Origin: an uncultured SAR116 cluster alpha proteobacterium
GTDB lineage: Bacteria > Pseudomonadota > Alphaproteobacteria > Puniceispirillales > Marisalimonadaceae
Reading direction: 5' to 3'
DNA length: 64,000 nt
Assembly (NCBI GenBank): GCA_902619805.1
Contig: CACNGC010000003.1
Location: forward strand, 1-64,000
The stretch's first letter is position 1; every line of letters starts with the position of its first letter. A model generated the notes under the pieces. It did no database searches. It was given only the letters and a program-made list of their open reading frames with translations, and was not told where the DNA came from. Below, piece by piece: positions 1-9,499 of the stretch. Both the position numbers and the translations under genes were made by a program.

Positions 1-8
1 GTATATTG

Positions 9-953
9 ATGTTTAAATCATTAAAAGTACTCGTTTATTTTTTATTTTTTTTGTCATCAAATTTGGTATTTTCCCAATCAATCGATGGTCTGCAAGAAAT
101 TGTAAAACTTCAACAAGATAAAATTTCAAGTATAGAGGATAATCTAAAAAAGTTAATTGGATCTTTAGAAGAGCAATCCAATTTAAATAAATCTAACGTT
201 AATTCAAAATTAATTGAAAATCAGATAAATAATATTAATCAGAAATTAAGATTATTAGAAATTAACATTAAAAACATAACAAACTTAGCATATAACTTAG
301 ATTTTGCAGTAAAAAGAATTGAACGTCATTTAGAATTGTCTTCAATTCAAAAAAAAGATGATTCTAAAAATGTTTTAAATTCAACAAACAAAAAAGAATA
401 TAAGACTGTAAAAAAACCTGAAATAAAACAGGAAAGTTTATATTCAAAAACAGAAAATGTATTAGGTTTTATTAAGGAAAATGATAATAAAGACACCTCT
501 TCAGATACGGATATTAATAATCAAAAGAATAAAATGGACACCGATCCTTCTTTACCAAAAGGAACTGCAGAAGAAAATTTTAATTATGCCCTAGATCTAG
601 CAAGTCAGCTTGATTTCCAGAATGCTGAAAAAGCTTTTAAAGAATTTTTAAAAATACACAAAGAAAGTGATAAATCTGCCGATGCGCAATATTGGCTAGG
701 TAGGGTTTATTTCGCACAAAAGAAATATGAAGAAGCTGCTATTGCTTTGGCTGAGTTTAACAGCATTTTTCCAAATGATCCTAGATTTCAAGAAACAACA
801 TTATTAATTGCAGAATCTGCTGTTAATTTTGCTCCAAAAGATCAACTATGTGATATTCTTAGACAATCACTAGAATTTATGGTTAATCCTTCTGAAAAAT
901 TTGTAAAAAGAATTAACATACTAAAAAATAAAAAGCAGTGTAATACTGGATGA
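9..953 (+). CDS. cpoB: Cell division coordinator CpoB (YbgF), Tol-Pal associated
   Basis: Periplasmic TPR protein that, in the known family, links Tol-Pal outer-membrane constriction to septal wall synthesis. The 314-residue product has a hydrophobic signal peptide (residues 1 to about 21, ending VFS-Q). A charged, Asn/Lys-rich coiled-coil region follows (about 25-105), then a low-complexity linker, and a C-terminal TPR block (about 185-290) with the typical AEENFNYA and ADAQYWLGRVYFAQKKYEEA helices. I chose the ATG at 9 over the TTG at 6 directly before it. Its stop overlaps the tilS start as ATGA, so the two are co-translated. tolB and pal would be expected just left of the window. The coiled-coil part is divergent; the TPR part carries the call. 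Confidence 0.88.
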   Translation: MFKSLKVLVYFLFFLSSNLVFSQSIDGLQEIVKLQQDKISSIEDNLKKLIGSLEEQSNLNKSNVNSKLIENQINNINQKLRLLEINIKNITNLAYNLDFAVKRIERHLELSSIQKKDDSKNVLNSTNKKEYKTVKKPEIKQESLYSKTENVLGFIKENDNKDTSSDTDINNQKNKMDTDPSLPKGTAEENFNYALDLASQLDFQNAEKAFKEFLKIHKESDKSADAQYWLGRVYFAQKKYEEAAIALAEFNSIFPNDPRFQETTLLIAESAVNFAPKDQLCDILRQSLEFMVNPSEKFVKRINILKNKKQCNTG

Positions 954-2242
954 TCCCAAATTTTGATGATCATTTTAATATATTAATAAAAAGTCTTAAT
1001 AGTAATAATAAGTTTATACTCGGTTTATCTGGAGGCATAGACTCTATGGCTTTATTACATTTAATTAAAAATTTCATAGACGATAACAGAAATGTTCCAA
1101 TAAATTGTATACCAATAATTATAGACCATAACCTTAGAGATGAATCTGAAAATGAAGCAAAAAAAGTTAAGAAAATTTCTCAAAATCTTGGTTTTAATAC
1201 CCAAATAAAAAAAATTAATTCATTTAAGCCTAATGGTAATATTCAAAATTGGGCTAGGAAGCAAAGAAGGAATATTTTGTTTCAAAAATGCTTAGAATTA
1301 TCAGCAAATTTAATTTTGGGGCATCATTTTGATGATCAAGCAGAAACGTTGTTTATGCGTATTACAAGAGGGTCTGCTTTAGATGGACTTACAGGAATGA
1401 ATGAAATAACCTCATGGAATGGTATTTTTATAATTAGGCCACTTTTGCCTTTTAGAAAAAAACAGATTAAGGATTATGTGAGAAATAAAAAAATTTTTTA
1501 TTTCGAAGATAGTTCAAATAATAATAATAAATTCGAAAGAGTAAAAACTAGATTTTATCTAAATCATATAAAAAAAAATATATGGCATAACGTCACTTAT
1601 GATTTGAATCACTTTAGTAATTTAAATTCTAATTTATTAAAAAAAACTGATTATTTTTTTAATAGTTGGTCTAATAAAAACATAATAATTCATGAAGGTG
1701 GAGCTGTAAGAGTAGATCATGCAAGTTTAAGAAATATTTTTGAAAAATCATTTTTATTTGCTTTAAGAATAGTCGGGAAAATCATCCAAACTGTTGGAGG
1801 AAATGAATACGCTCCAAAAAGAAAAAAAACATCTGATCTCATATCTTTTTTGTTTGCAGAAAAATTTAAAAAGAAAAGTCTTGGAAATGTAAATATTTTT
1901 CTCAACCAAGGTTATCTTTTCTTTATAAGAGAAAATAGAAATTTAAATTTTGGCTTAAAAATACAACAAAATAAACACTATATATTTGATGGAAGGTTTT
2001 TAATAATAAGTTCACTCGCTGGAAAGCTTGTGAGGTGTAATAATAGTGATTTAGTAAAAATAGATAATAAAAGTCCATTTTATAAATATGGTTATTGGAT
2101 AAATAATACAATTCCTTACTTGGAAACCCTTGAAGGCAAGACTATTAAACCCCATTTAAATATCATTAGCCAATATCCAAAAATAAATGTTGCTGAAAAT
2201 GATTGTTTTAGTCTTTACCTACTCAACAGAATTTTGGTATAA
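950..2242 (+). CDS. tilS: tRNA(Ile)-lysidine synthase TilS
   Basis: Modifies C34 of the CAU-anticodon tRNA-Ile to lysidine, so that it reads AUA and is charged with isoleucine; essential in most bacteria. The 430-residue protein has the N-type ATP pyrophosphatase P-loop SGGIDS at residues 27-32. The family signature GHHFDDQAET follows near 124, then GSALDGLTGM. The C-terminal half (from about 230) is weakly conserved and very rich in Asn, Lys and Ile, as expected at this base composition. The start ATG overlaps the cpoB stop (ATGA), and ftsH follows after about 25 nt, giving the familiar cpoB-tilS-ftsH order of alphaproteobacteria. Confidence 0.93.
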   Translation: MIPNFDDHFNILIKSLNSNNKFILGLSGGIDSMALLHLIKNFIDDNRNVPINCIPIIIDHNLRDESENEAKKVKKISQNLGFNTQIKKINSFKPNGNIQNWARKQRRNILFQKCLELSANLILGHHFDDQAETLFMRITRGSALDGLTGMNEITSWNGIFIIRPLLPFRKKQIKDYVRNKKIFYFEDSSNNNNKFERVKTRFYLNHIKKNIWHNVTYDLNHFSNLNSNLLKKTDYFFNSWSNKNIIIHEGGAVRVDHASLRNIFEKSFLFALRIVGKIIQTVGGNEYAPKRKKTSDLISFLFAEKFKKKSLGNVNIFLNQGYLFFIRENRNLNFGLKIQQNKHYIFDGRFLIISSLAGKLVRCNNSDLVKIDNKSPFYKYGYWINNTIPYLETLEGKTIKPHLNIISQYPKINVAENDCFSLYLLNRILV

Positions 2243-2268
2243 CAACTTTTTAATTAAAAAGGATGGAA

Positions 2269-4197
2269 ATGAATAATTTTGGAAAAAATATAGCAGTTTG
2301 GGTTATAATATCACTTGTTTTAGTTGCAATCTTTAATGTTTTTCAAGGTGGATCGTCGAAAACTCAAGGTAATGTGATTGCTTATTCCGATTTTTTAGCA
2401 AGAGTAAATGCTGGAGAAGTCAGAGAAGTAAGTATTCAAGGTGATAAAATATTTGGTGCTTCGAGTAGTGGTGTTCCTTTTTATTCATTTATTCCAAAAG
2501 AAGAAGAATTAGCTAATAAGTTGTCTGAAAAGGGAATAAAAGTAACTTCAGAACCTGATGAAAGCAGTATGCCTGGAATTTTATCAATTTTAATTTCATG
2601 GTTCCCAATGCTTTTATTTATAGGTGTTTGGATCTTTTTTATGAAACAAATGCAAGGTGGTGCTAAAGGAGCAATGGGTTTTGGAAAATCTAAAGCTAAA
2701 CTTCTTACTGAACATAGAGACAAAATAACGTTCAAAGATGTTGCAGGAATTGATGAAGCTAAAGCAGAGTTAGAAGAAGTTGTAGAATTTTTGAGAGACC
2801 CTAGTAGATTCCAAAAACTTGGTGGGAAAATTCCTAAGGGCGTTTTACTTGTTGGTCCACCTGGTACCGGAAAAACATTACTAGCAAAAGCTGTTGCTGG
2901 TGAAGCAGGTGTTCCTTTTTTTACCATATCAGGTTCAGATTTTGTTGAAATGTTTGTTGGAGTTGGTGCTTCTAGAGTTAGAGATATGTTTGAACAAGGG
3001 AAGAAAAATTCACCATGTATAATATTTATTGATGAAATAGATGCAATGGGTAGACATAGAGGTGCTGGATTGGGTGGTGGTAATGATGAAAGGGAGCAAA
3101 CACTTAATCAACTTTTGGTTGAAATGGATGGTTTTGAAACAAATGAGGGCGTAATTTTAGTTGCGGCAACAAACAGACCGGATGTGTTAGATCCTGCTTT
3201 ATTAAGACCTGGTCGATTTGATCGCCAAGTTGTAGTACCAAACCCTGATATGATTGGTAGAGAAAAAATACTAAAGGTGCATATGAAAAAAGTACCACTT
3301 TCTTCCGACGTTGTGCCAAAAATAATAGCACGAGGTACACCTGGTTTTTCTGGTGCTGACCTAGCAAACTTAGTTAATGAGGCTGCTTTATTATCAGCAA
3401 GAAAAGGCAGAAATAATGTTAGTATGGTCGAATTTGAAGAAGCTAAAGATAAAGTTATGATGGGTTCTGAAAGAAGATCTATGGTAATGACAGAAGAAGA
3501 AAGAAAGCTGACAGCTTATCACGAAGCTGGTCATGCTGTAGTAGCTGCATACTCACCAGCAAGTGACCCAATACATAAAGCTACAATCATACCTCGAGGA
3601 AGGGCACTTGGAATGGTTATGAGATTACCGGAAGGTGATAGAGTTTCAATGGCTAAAGATAAACTCTATGCTGATCTTAGAGTTGCTTGTGGTGGCAGGA
3701 TAGCAGAAGAAATGATTTTCGGTAAAGAAAAAGTAACTACTGGCGCAAGTTCTGATATTAAAATGGTTTCTGATATAGCTAGGAGAATGGTTACAGAATG
3801 GGGCCTTTCTGACAAACTAGGATTTTTGGCTTACGAAGCTAATGAACAAGAGGTATTTCTTGGTAGATCAGTTTCTCAACAAAAAAATTTATCAGATAAT
3901 ACTGCATCTATTGTAGATGAAGAAATTAGGAAAATAGCAGATTCTGTATACTTAGACGCTCAAAAGATGTTAAAGAAATATTCTAAGCAGTTGAAAAGAG
4001 TAGCTGAAGCATTGCTTGAATATGAAACATTAGATGGGGATCAAATCAGAGATTTATGTAAAGGACTAAATATTTCTATAAAGAAATCTGAAGATAAAGA
4101 TGAAGCACCTAAGGCAAAAAAACCAAAAAAAACAGCTGGTATACCCTCTACCACTTCTGCAAAGCAGACAATTGTTACGAATGAAATAGATAATTGA
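2269..4197 (+). CDS. ftsH: ATP-dependent zinc metalloprotease FtsH
   Basis: Inner-membrane AAA+ protease that degrades unassembled membrane proteins and regulators such as RpoH and LpxC; genes for both are in this window. The 642-residue product has two membrane segments (about 6-24 and 100-125) flanking a periplasmic domain. Walker A GPPGTGKT is at 196-203, Walker B IIFIDEID at 251-258, and the zinc motif HEAGH has H418, E419 and H422. I prefer ATG 2269 over ATG 2263. The AAGGA at 2259-2263 overlaps the first ATG but lies 5 nt before the second, and MNNFGKN is the usual family N-terminus. The tail after about 610 is Lys/Ala-rich and disordered. Confidence 0.97.
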   Translation: MNNFGKNIAVWVIISLVLVAIFNVFQGGSSKTQGNVIAYSDFLARVNAGEVREVSIQGDKIFGASSSGVPFYSFIPKEEELANKLSEKGIKVTSEPDESSMPGILSILISWFPMLLFIGVWIFFMKQMQGGAKGAMGFGKSKAKLLTEHRDKITFKDVAGIDEAKAELEEVVEFLRDPSRFQKLGGKIPKGVLLVGPPGTGKTLLAKAVAGEAGVPFFTISGSDFVEMFVGVGASRVRDMFEQGKKNSPCIIFIDEIDAMGRHRGAGLGGGNDEREQTLNQLLVEMDGFETNEGVILVAATNRPDVLDPALLRPGRFDRQVVVPNPDMIGREKILKVHMKKVPLSSDVVPKIIARGTPGFSGADLANLVNEAALLSARKGRNNVSMVEFEEAKDKVMMGSERRSMVMTEEERKLTAYHEAGHAVVAAYSPASDPIHKATIIPRGRALGMVMRLPEGDRVSMAKDKLYADLRVACGGRIAEEMIFGKEKVTTGASSDIKMVSDIARRMVTEWGLSDKLGFLAYEANEQEVFLGRSVSQQKNLSDNTASIVDEEIRKIADSVYLDAQKMLKKYSKQLKRVAEALLEYETLDGDQIRDLCKGLNISIKKSEDKDEAPKAKKPKKTAGIPSTTSAKQTIVTNEIDN

Positions 4198-4223
4198 TAA
4201 AATATTATTTCTAAGGTTAATGT

Positions 4224-5360
4224 ATGGCTTTTGTCAAAAAAACAAGATATTTATTAGCACCACCATATTGTAGATCAGCTGAAACTTTTATAAGTCCAAT
4301 TCTTAGTTCACCCTCCGAGGTTTTAGATGGTTTATGGTTAGCAGGTGGTTGGAGATGTTTTAAGAACTTAAGGGTACTTCAAAAAAAAAAAGATCATTTG
4401 ATTGAAGTTCAAATGTCTACCCAAGAATTGTTGAAAGTTGCAAAAAAACACAGCAAAACTTCTCTAATTGAAGCTGAATTTCAAATAAGCAATTTAGTTA
4501 ATAAGAGACCTCCTTTCGCAAAACTTGATATGTCAAAACCAAACATAATGGGTGTAATAAATATTACACCAGATAGTTTTTACAAAAACAGTCAAATTGA
4601 TAATCTTAATAAACTCAAAAAATATTTTTATGAAATGATCAATAATGGAGCTTCTATTATTGATATTGGAGGAGAATCAAGTAGACCTGGAGCAGAAAAA
4701 ATTTCGAGTGTAGAAGAAATAAATAGAGTTATTGATCCAATAAAATATCTTAAAAATTGTAAAGTAGACACTTTTATTTCACTAGATTCACGAAATTTAT
4801 CAACAATGAAAACATGTTATAAAATTGGTGTAGATATTTTAAATGACATTACAGCATTTAAAGAGAGAAATAAAATCGAATTTATTCAAAAAACAAATAT
4901 GCCAATAATAATAATGCATATGCAAAATGAACCAATTAATATGCAAATAGATCCTAAATATAGTTTTGCTCCTACTGATATTTATAATTTTTTTTCCAAA
5001 AAAATTTCAGACTTAATTGAGGCAGGTGTAAAAAAATCAAATATTGTTATTGATCCAGGAATTGGATTTGGAAAAACTTTATCTGACAACTTAAATATTT
5101 TTAAATATCTACCACTTTTTCATTGCTTAGGTGTTCCAATTTTAATTGGAGCAAGTAGAAAATCACTTATTAGTGAGCTTACTATGAAGGATTATAAATT
5201 TCGTGGGAAAAATAAAAAAGACATAAGTCCAAGTAAAAGGTTGAGTGGCTCGTTAGCATTTGCTATTCATGCAAACATGTGTGGAGTTCAAATATTAAGA
5301 ACGCATGATGTATTTGAGACAAACCAAGCTTTTATATGTCAAAAGTATTTATATTTATAG
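4224..5360 (+). CDS. folP: Dihydropteroate synthase FolP with N-terminal extension
   Basis: Condenses p-aminobenzoate with hydroxymethyl-dihydropterin pyrophosphate in folate synthesis, in the cytoplasm. The catalytic TIM barrel starts near residue 106, with GVINITPDSF at 110-119. GGESSRPGA, a DILNDITAF strand, the MHMQNEP loop, the DPGIGFGKT segment and GASRKS follow in family order. At 378 residues the protein is about 100 longer than the roughly 280-residue enterobacterial form. The extra part (1-105) contains a WLAGGW stretch and looks like a small folded domain. From memory, similar extensions occur in Rhodospirillales FolP. The start ATG follows CTAAGG by 7 nt. It sits between ftsH and glmM, the usual alphaproteobacterial order. 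Confidence 0.93.
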   Translation: MAFVKKTRYLLAPPYCRSAETFISPILSSPSEVLDGLWLAGGWRCFKNLRVLQKKKDHLIEVQMSTQELLKVAKKHSKTSLIEAEFQISNLVNKRPPFAKLDMSKPNIMGVINITPDSFYKNSQIDNLNKLKKYFYEMINNGASIIDIGGESSRPGAEKISSVEEINRVIDPIKYLKNCKVDTFISLDSRNLSTMKTCYKIGVDILNDITAFKERNKIEFIQKTNMPIIIMHMQNEPINMQIDPKYSFAPTDIYNFFSKKISDLIEAGVKKSNIVIDPGIGFGKTLSDNLNIFKYLPLFHCLGVPILIGASRKSLISELTMKDYKFRGKNKKDISPSKRLSGSLAFAIHANMCGVQILRTHDVFETNQAFICQKYLYL

Positions 5361-5367
5361 GATAAAC

Positions 5368-6741
5368 ATGATCCAAACAACATTTAATAGTAATGTAAGA
5401 TTATTTGGTACAGATGGTATTAGAGGTACAGTAAATAAAGATAAGGTTACTGCTTTAATGGCTGTAAATTTAGCTATGGCAGCAGGTGAATATTTTTATG
5501 GAAGGGCAGGAACCAAAAGATCAAGAGTATTAATTGGTAAGGATACTCGATTATCTGGATACATGCTAGAACCTGCACTTGTTGCCGGTTTTACTTCTGT
5601 AGGTTTAGATTCTATTACTACTGGTCCACTTCCCACACCAGCTATTGCTCATTTAACAAGGGTCCTAAGATGTGACTTAGGAGTAATGATTTCTGCTTCA
5701 CATAATCCATATCAAGATAATGGATTAAAATTATTTGGTGCTGATGGATTTAAATTAAATGATGAAGTTGAAAATGAAATTCAATCAAGAATGGTTAGAG
5801 GTCCTATCCTAGCAAAGTCAGAAAACTTGGGTAGAGCACGAAGAATGGAAGATGCGATAGGAAGATATTCTGAATTTGTAAAACAAATATTACCTAAACG
5901 AGAAGATTTATCCTCCATGAAGGTAGTATTAGATTGTTCCAATGGTGCATCATACAAAGTTGGTCCCGAAGTGTTATTTGAACTTGGAGTTGATGCTGTA
6001 ATTATTGGAGCAGAACCTAATGGTAAAAATATAAATTTAGATTGTGGCGCAATTTATCCAGAAAATATGGCGAAAATCACAAAGCTAGAGGGAGCAGATT
6101 TAGGTATTGCTCTTGATGGAGATGCAGATAGAGTAATTTTTTCAGACGAAAATGGTGAAATCATCAATGGTGATCAAATAATTGCAGTATTAGCTAGAGA
6201 GATGCAAAATAACAATGAATTGATTGATAATCAGGTTGTTGGTACTCTAATGTCTAATTTAGGATTAGAAAATTATTTAAATAAACTTAAAATACATCTT
6301 CACAGAACAAATGTAGGTGATCGTTATATTTTGGATAAAATGATTAAATCTAATTCCAAACTTGGAGGGGAACCATCAGGACATATATTACTCAGTGATT
6401 TTGCTAAAACAGGTGATGGATTGCTAACCGCAATTAAAATATTGTCTCTTCTTAAAAATTCTAGATCAAAAGCTTCTGAATTTTTAAGACCGTTTCAACC
6501 AATACCTCAATCCTTAAAGAATCTTAAAAATATTAATAAAAGTGTTTTGTTAAATAAAAATATAATTAGCTTGGTTGAAAAACATCAGGAAGAATTAGGA
6601 AAAAAAGGAAGGATTTTATTGCGCCCTTCTGGAACAGAGGATTTAATAAGAGTCATGGTTGAGTGCACTGATTTAAACCTTTTAAAATCTATTATAGAAA
6701 TTATTTCCAAAGCTATAATCAAAGAAAATGACAATAAATAG
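5368..6741 (+). CDS. glmM: Phosphoglucosamine mutase GlmM
   Basis: Interconverts glucosamine-6-phosphate and glucosamine-1-phosphate, supplying UDP-GlcNAc for peptidoglycan and lipid A. The product has 457 residues. RLFGTDGIRG is at 11-20, the phosphoserine loop ISASHNP has catalytic S111, the metal loop DGDADR is at 249-254, and the phosphate-binding RPSGTE is near the C-terminus. The reading frame is open 63 nt further upstream (to 5305, inside folP). I chose ATG 5368 because MIQTTF...RLFGTDGIRG fits the family N-terminus and a TAGGA precedes it by 4 nt. Its last 14 nt overlap thiD. Confidence 0.96.
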   Translation: MIQTTFNSNVRLFGTDGIRGTVNKDKVTALMAVNLAMAAGEYFYGRAGTKRSRVLIGKDTRLSGYMLEPALVAGFTSVGLDSITTGPLPTPAIAHLTRVLRCDLGVMISASHNPYQDNGLKLFGADGFKLNDEVENEIQSRMVRGPILAKSENLGRARRMEDAIGRYSEFVKQILPKREDLSSMKVVLDCSNGASYKVGPEVLFELGVDAVIIGAEPNGKNINLDCGAIYPENMAKITKLEGADLGIALDGDADRVIFSDENGEIINGDQIIAVLAREMQNNNELIDNQVVGTLMSNLGLENYLNKLKIHLHRTNVGDRYILDKMIKSNSKLGGEPSGHILLSDFAKTGDGLLTAIKILSLLKNSRSKASEFLRPFQPIPQSLKNLKNINKSVLLNKNIISLVEKHQEELGKKGRILLRPSGTEDLIRVMVECTDLNLLKSIIEIISKAIIKENDNK

Positions 6742-7555
6742 AGTAAGTAATTTATCAAAAACTGTTCTAGTAATTGCTGGTTCTGATCCTAGTGGGGGAG
6801 CTGGAATTCAGGCTGATTTAAAAACACTTACATCTTTTGGTATTTATGGCATGACAGCAATAACGGCACTTACAGAACAAAACACTAGAGGCGTTACAGA
6901 TATTTTTGAGGTACCTTTAGATTTTGTTGAAAAACAAATTAATTGTTGTTTATCTGATATTGGGGCCAATGCAATTAAAATTGGAATGATGCATAATACA
7001 GAGTTGATAAATGGGGTGTATGAGGCTCTTAAACATAATAAAATAATAGGTAACAAAAAAATAAGTATAGTTCTTGATCCAGTAATGGTAGCTAAAGGTG
7101 GACATAGATTGCTTAAAGAAGATGCGGTAAATTCATTAAAAACTTTTATAAAAAACACTAATCCTGTTTTAACACCAAATATTCCTGAGGCAGAAATATT
7201 AACAGACATTAAAATTAATAATTTGACCGATATGAAAACTGCTGCAAAAAAAATAATTAATCTTGGCGCCAATTTTGTTGTCTTAAAAGGAGGACATATG
7301 GATGCACCAATTATGTCAGACTTATTAATTGGGACAGATGTTATAGACCAAATAGACACAAAAAAAATTATAACTAATAACACTCATGGTACTGGCTGTA
7401 CAATGGCCTCAGCATTAACTGCTGGATTAGCAAAATCACTTGAGATTAAAGAAGCTTTTCGAAATGCACATTTTTATGTAAATCAAGCTATAATGACTTC
7501 ACCAACGTTTGGTGCAGGACATGGTCCAATAAATCATTCATTTAATATTAAGTAA
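6728..7555 (+). CDS. thiD: Hydroxymethylpyrimidine/phosphomethylpyrimidine kinase ThiD
   Basis: Phosphorylates the thiamine pyrimidine precursor twice to give HMP-PP; cytoplasmic ribokinase-fold enzyme. The 275-residue product has the N-terminal substrate loop GSDPSGGAGIQAD at 18-30, the DPVMVAKGG strand and the C-terminal NTHGTGC anion hole with its catalytic Cys. The start overlaps glmM by 14 nt, so translation is probably coupled. No TPP riboswitch can be associated with it, because its upstream region is glmM coding sequence. Other thi genes are not in the window; it may serve salvage as well as synthesis. The 3' end overlaps the convergent GST gene by 8 nt. Confidence 0.95.
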   Translation: MTINRVSNLSKTVLVIAGSDPSGGAGIQADLKTLTSFGIYGMTAITALTEQNTRGVTDIFEVPLDFVEKQINCCLSDIGANAIKIGMMHNTELINGVYEALKHNKIIGNKKISIVLDPVMVAKGGHRLLKEDAVNSLKTFIKNTNPVLTPNIPEAEILTDIKINNLTDMKTAAKKIINLGANFVVLKGGHMDAPIMSDLLIGTDVIDQIDTKKIITNNTHGTGCTMASALTAGLAKSLEIKEAFRNAHFYVNQAIMTSPTFGAGHGPINHSFNIK

Positions 7556-8213
7556 TTTGTCGATTTGCTAATTTAAGCAAATTTTTATACCATTTATATA
7601 TAGGATCTTCATCATCTAACAATTTGCACGAACTGCAAACATCTACCCATTTTAAATTACCAAAAAAAATACAATCCTCTATTCCAGGGTTCTCACCAGA
7701 TATGTAACCATTATTAATTATTATTTTTCTTATTGGATCAATTAATTTTCTAAACTCTTCAATAGAGGATGAAATAAATGGTACAAATTTTTTAATTGGT
7801 CCATTAATTCTTTCTTCTCTAGTCTTTATATAATAATCAACATCATCTCCTTCTAAAACATTTGGTATATCATGTGCAATTATTTTAAATAAGATTGGTA
7901 ATAATTGTCTGGAAGTCCATAAATATAAAAAATATGAAAAATTTTTTGATGAATTATTTATAAAAATTTTTTTCTCAGGATAATTTTCGTTTAACCAAAT
8001 AATTATATTCCATGAATCACTCACAAAGCCCTCTTTGTAATCTAAGATAGGAACTAGTTTTTGTTTAGAAAATGAAATTTTATCCTTATCAGTAAATCTT
8101 ACAGGAATAGTTACAAATTCTATATTGTTAAGAATAAGACATAACTTTACATTCCAGCATGGAGGACTAAATCTTAAATCATTTTTGCCAGATAAATCGA
8201 AGAGCTTAAGCAT
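7548..8213 (-). CDS. Glutathione S-transferase family protein
   Basis: The 221-residue soluble protein has a thioredoxin-like N-terminal GST domain. It begins LFDLSGKNDLRFSPPCWNVK, followed by the cis-Pro region KLVPILDYK and the DSWNIIIWLNENYP strand-helix that binds the glutathione gamma-glutamyl end in this fold. The C-terminal part (about 85-215) is helical. The Ser/Pro/Cys-Trp N-terminus resembles the beta-etherase/LigE-like branch, but the substrate cannot be predicted. It overlaps thiD tail-to-tail by 8 nt and is divergent from serC across a 104-nt promoter region. Family placement is by fold motifs only. Confidence 0.75.
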   Translation of the reverse strand: MLKLFDLSGKNDLRFSPPCWNVKLCLILNNIEFVTIPVRFTDKDKISFSKQKLVPILDYKEGFVSDSWNIIIWLNENYPEKKIFINNSSKNFSYFLYLWTSRQLLPILFKIIAHDIPNVLEGDDVDYYIKTREERINGPIKKFVPFISSSIEEFRKLIDPIRKIIINNGYISGENPGIEDCIFFGNLKWVDVCSSCKLLDDEDPIYKWYKNLLKLANRQIT

Positions 8214-8238
8214 TAATTTTAAGGATCCTTTAATTATA

Positions 8239-8266
8239 TTGACTTTTAGAAAATAACCTTTATTAA
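8239..8266 (+). promoter_or_regulatory. Predicted sigma-70-type promoter of serC-serA
   Basis: TTGACT (8239-8244), a 16-nt spacer, then TATTAA (8261-8266). Transcription would start about 7 nt downstream, near 8273, at the GGG that opens the serC leader. This is one of the clearest promoter matches in the window. It shows that serC starts at 8318 rather than at any codon near 8279. Confidence 0.6.
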
Positions 8267-8270
8267 GACT

Positions 8271-8297
8271 TTGGGCTATTGCTTCCCAACAAGCAAT
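8271..8297 (+). ncRNA. Candidate structured serC leader RNA
   Basis: ATTGCTT (8278-8284) and AAGCAAT (8291-8297) form a perfect 7-bp stem around the loop CCCAAC. The loop's CCCAA is complementary to TTGGG just upstream (8271-8275). The two pairings have pseudoknot topology, but with a 1-nt second loop they are more likely mutually exclusive. A further weak helix, 8296-8301 with 8314-8319, would bury the serC ATG and leave the GAGG ribosome site in its loop. A serC leader RNA motif upstream of serC-serA is known in alphaproteobacteria (Rfam serC leader). I cannot test membership here. Confidence 0.45.
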
Positions 8298-8317
8298 ATT
8301 ATTATTATGAGGTTAAT

Positions 8318-9478
8318 ATGACAAGACCATTAGTCAAGCCGTTTCGTCCACAATTTTCATCTGGACCTTGCGCAAAAAGACCTGGATGGTCTTTAGACGT
8401 ATTAAAACAAAGCTCACTTGGCAGATCCCACAGACATAAAGTTTGTAAAAATAAATTAAAAGAAGTAATTGAGCTTTCTAAGTCTATATTAAATATTCCA
8501 GATGATTATTTACTAGGTATTGTTCCTGGTTCTGATACTGGTGCTATAGAAATAGCTATGTGGAACCTTTTAGGTTCAAAACCAGTTACAATGTTAGTCT
8601 GGGATAGTTTTGGTGCAGACTGGGCTAAAGATATTGAATTACAATTAAAATTAAAAAATCTCAATATTATAAAGGTAGATTATGGAAAATTACCTAACTT
8701 AAATGATTTTGATTTCAAAGGTGATATAGTATTTAATTGGAATGGTACTACTGCGGGTGTATGTGTTCCTAATGGAGATTGGATAAAAAATTCACGTGAT
8801 GGTTTAACAATATGTGATGCAACTTCAGCTGCCTTTGCGATGGACATTGATTGGTCAAAATTGGATGTAGGTACATTTTCGTGGCAAAAATCTCTTGGAG
8901 GTGAAGCTGGCCATGGTATGATTATTCTTTCTCCAAAGGCCATTGATAGAATAAACACATACAATCCTAATTGGCCAATACCAAAATTATTTCAATTAAA
9001 AAAAAATAATAAGATAAATTTAGATATTTTTTCAGGTTCAACAATAAACACTCCTTCTATGATGTGTGTTGAAGATTTTTTGGATGTACTGATTTGGTCT
9101 GAAGGAATAGGGGGGCTAGAAGAGTTAATAAGAAGGTCAAAAGATAATTTAAATATAATTAAAGACTGGGTATCTTCATCAACTTGGGCCGATTTCTTAT
9201 GTGAGGACCTAAATAATTTATCAAACACATCAATATGTTTAAAACTCATAGATTCTAAGCTTAATACAAAATCTATTGAAATAAAAAATCTTATCGAAAA
9301 AAATATAATAAAGTTGTTAGAAGAAAACAATGTAGCATTTGATATTGGTAGTTATAGATCTGCTCCTCCTGGATTAAGGATTTGGGGAGGGCCTACAGTT
9401 GATAATGACGACATAAAAAAATTATTACCTTGGTTAGATTGGGCCTACAACAAATCATTAAGAGATCTAGATATTTAA
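8318..9478 (+). CDS. serC: Phosphoserine aminotransferase SerC
   Basis: PLP enzyme for the second step of serine synthesis, 3-phosphohydroxypyruvate to phosphoserine; it can also act in pyridoxal synthesis. The 386-residue product has the long-form alphaproteobacterial N-terminus KPFRPQFSSGPCAKRPGW. GSDTGAIE is at 71-78, WNGTTAGV at 141-148, and the PLP lysine is K191 in FSWQKSLGGEAGHG. The start at 8318 is set by GAGG (8309-8312) 5 nt upstream and by the promoter. The in-frame TTG at 8279 would fall inside the leader stem. serA follows after 21 nt. Confidence 0.95.
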   Translation: MTRPLVKPFRPQFSSGPCAKRPGWSLDVLKQSSLGRSHRHKVCKNKLKEVIELSKSILNIPDDYLLGIVPGSDTGAIEIAMWNLLGSKPVTMLVWDSFGADWAKDIELQLKLKNLNIIKVDYGKLPNLNDFDFKGDIVFNWNGTTAGVCVPNGDWIKNSRDGLTICDATSAAFAMDIDWSKLDVGTFSWQKSLGGEAGHGMIILSPKAIDRINTYNPNWPIPKLFQLKKNNKINLDIFSGSTINTPSMMCVEDFLDVLIWSEGIGGLEELIRRSKDNLNIIKDWVSSSTWADFLCEDLNNLSNTSICLKLIDSKLNTKSIEIKNLIEKNIIKLLEENNVAFDIGSYRSAPPGLRIWGGPTVDNDDIKKLLPWLDWAYNKSLRDLDI

Positions 9479-9499
9479 ATATAAATTGAGAGTCAGAAA

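Noticed and set aside
2481-3367. Two minus-strand frames (148 and 87 codons) within ftsH
   Set aside because: Shadows of a highly conserved gene; no ribosome site and composition typical of reverse-complement FtsH codons.
6700-6730. TPP riboswitch before thiD
   Set aside because: The upstream sequence is glmM coding DNA and thiD overlaps glmM; no room for a leader.
8279-8317. Earlier TTG start of serC
   Set aside because: It lies inside the leader stem just after the predicted transcription start and lacks a ribosome site; ATG 8318 has GAGG.
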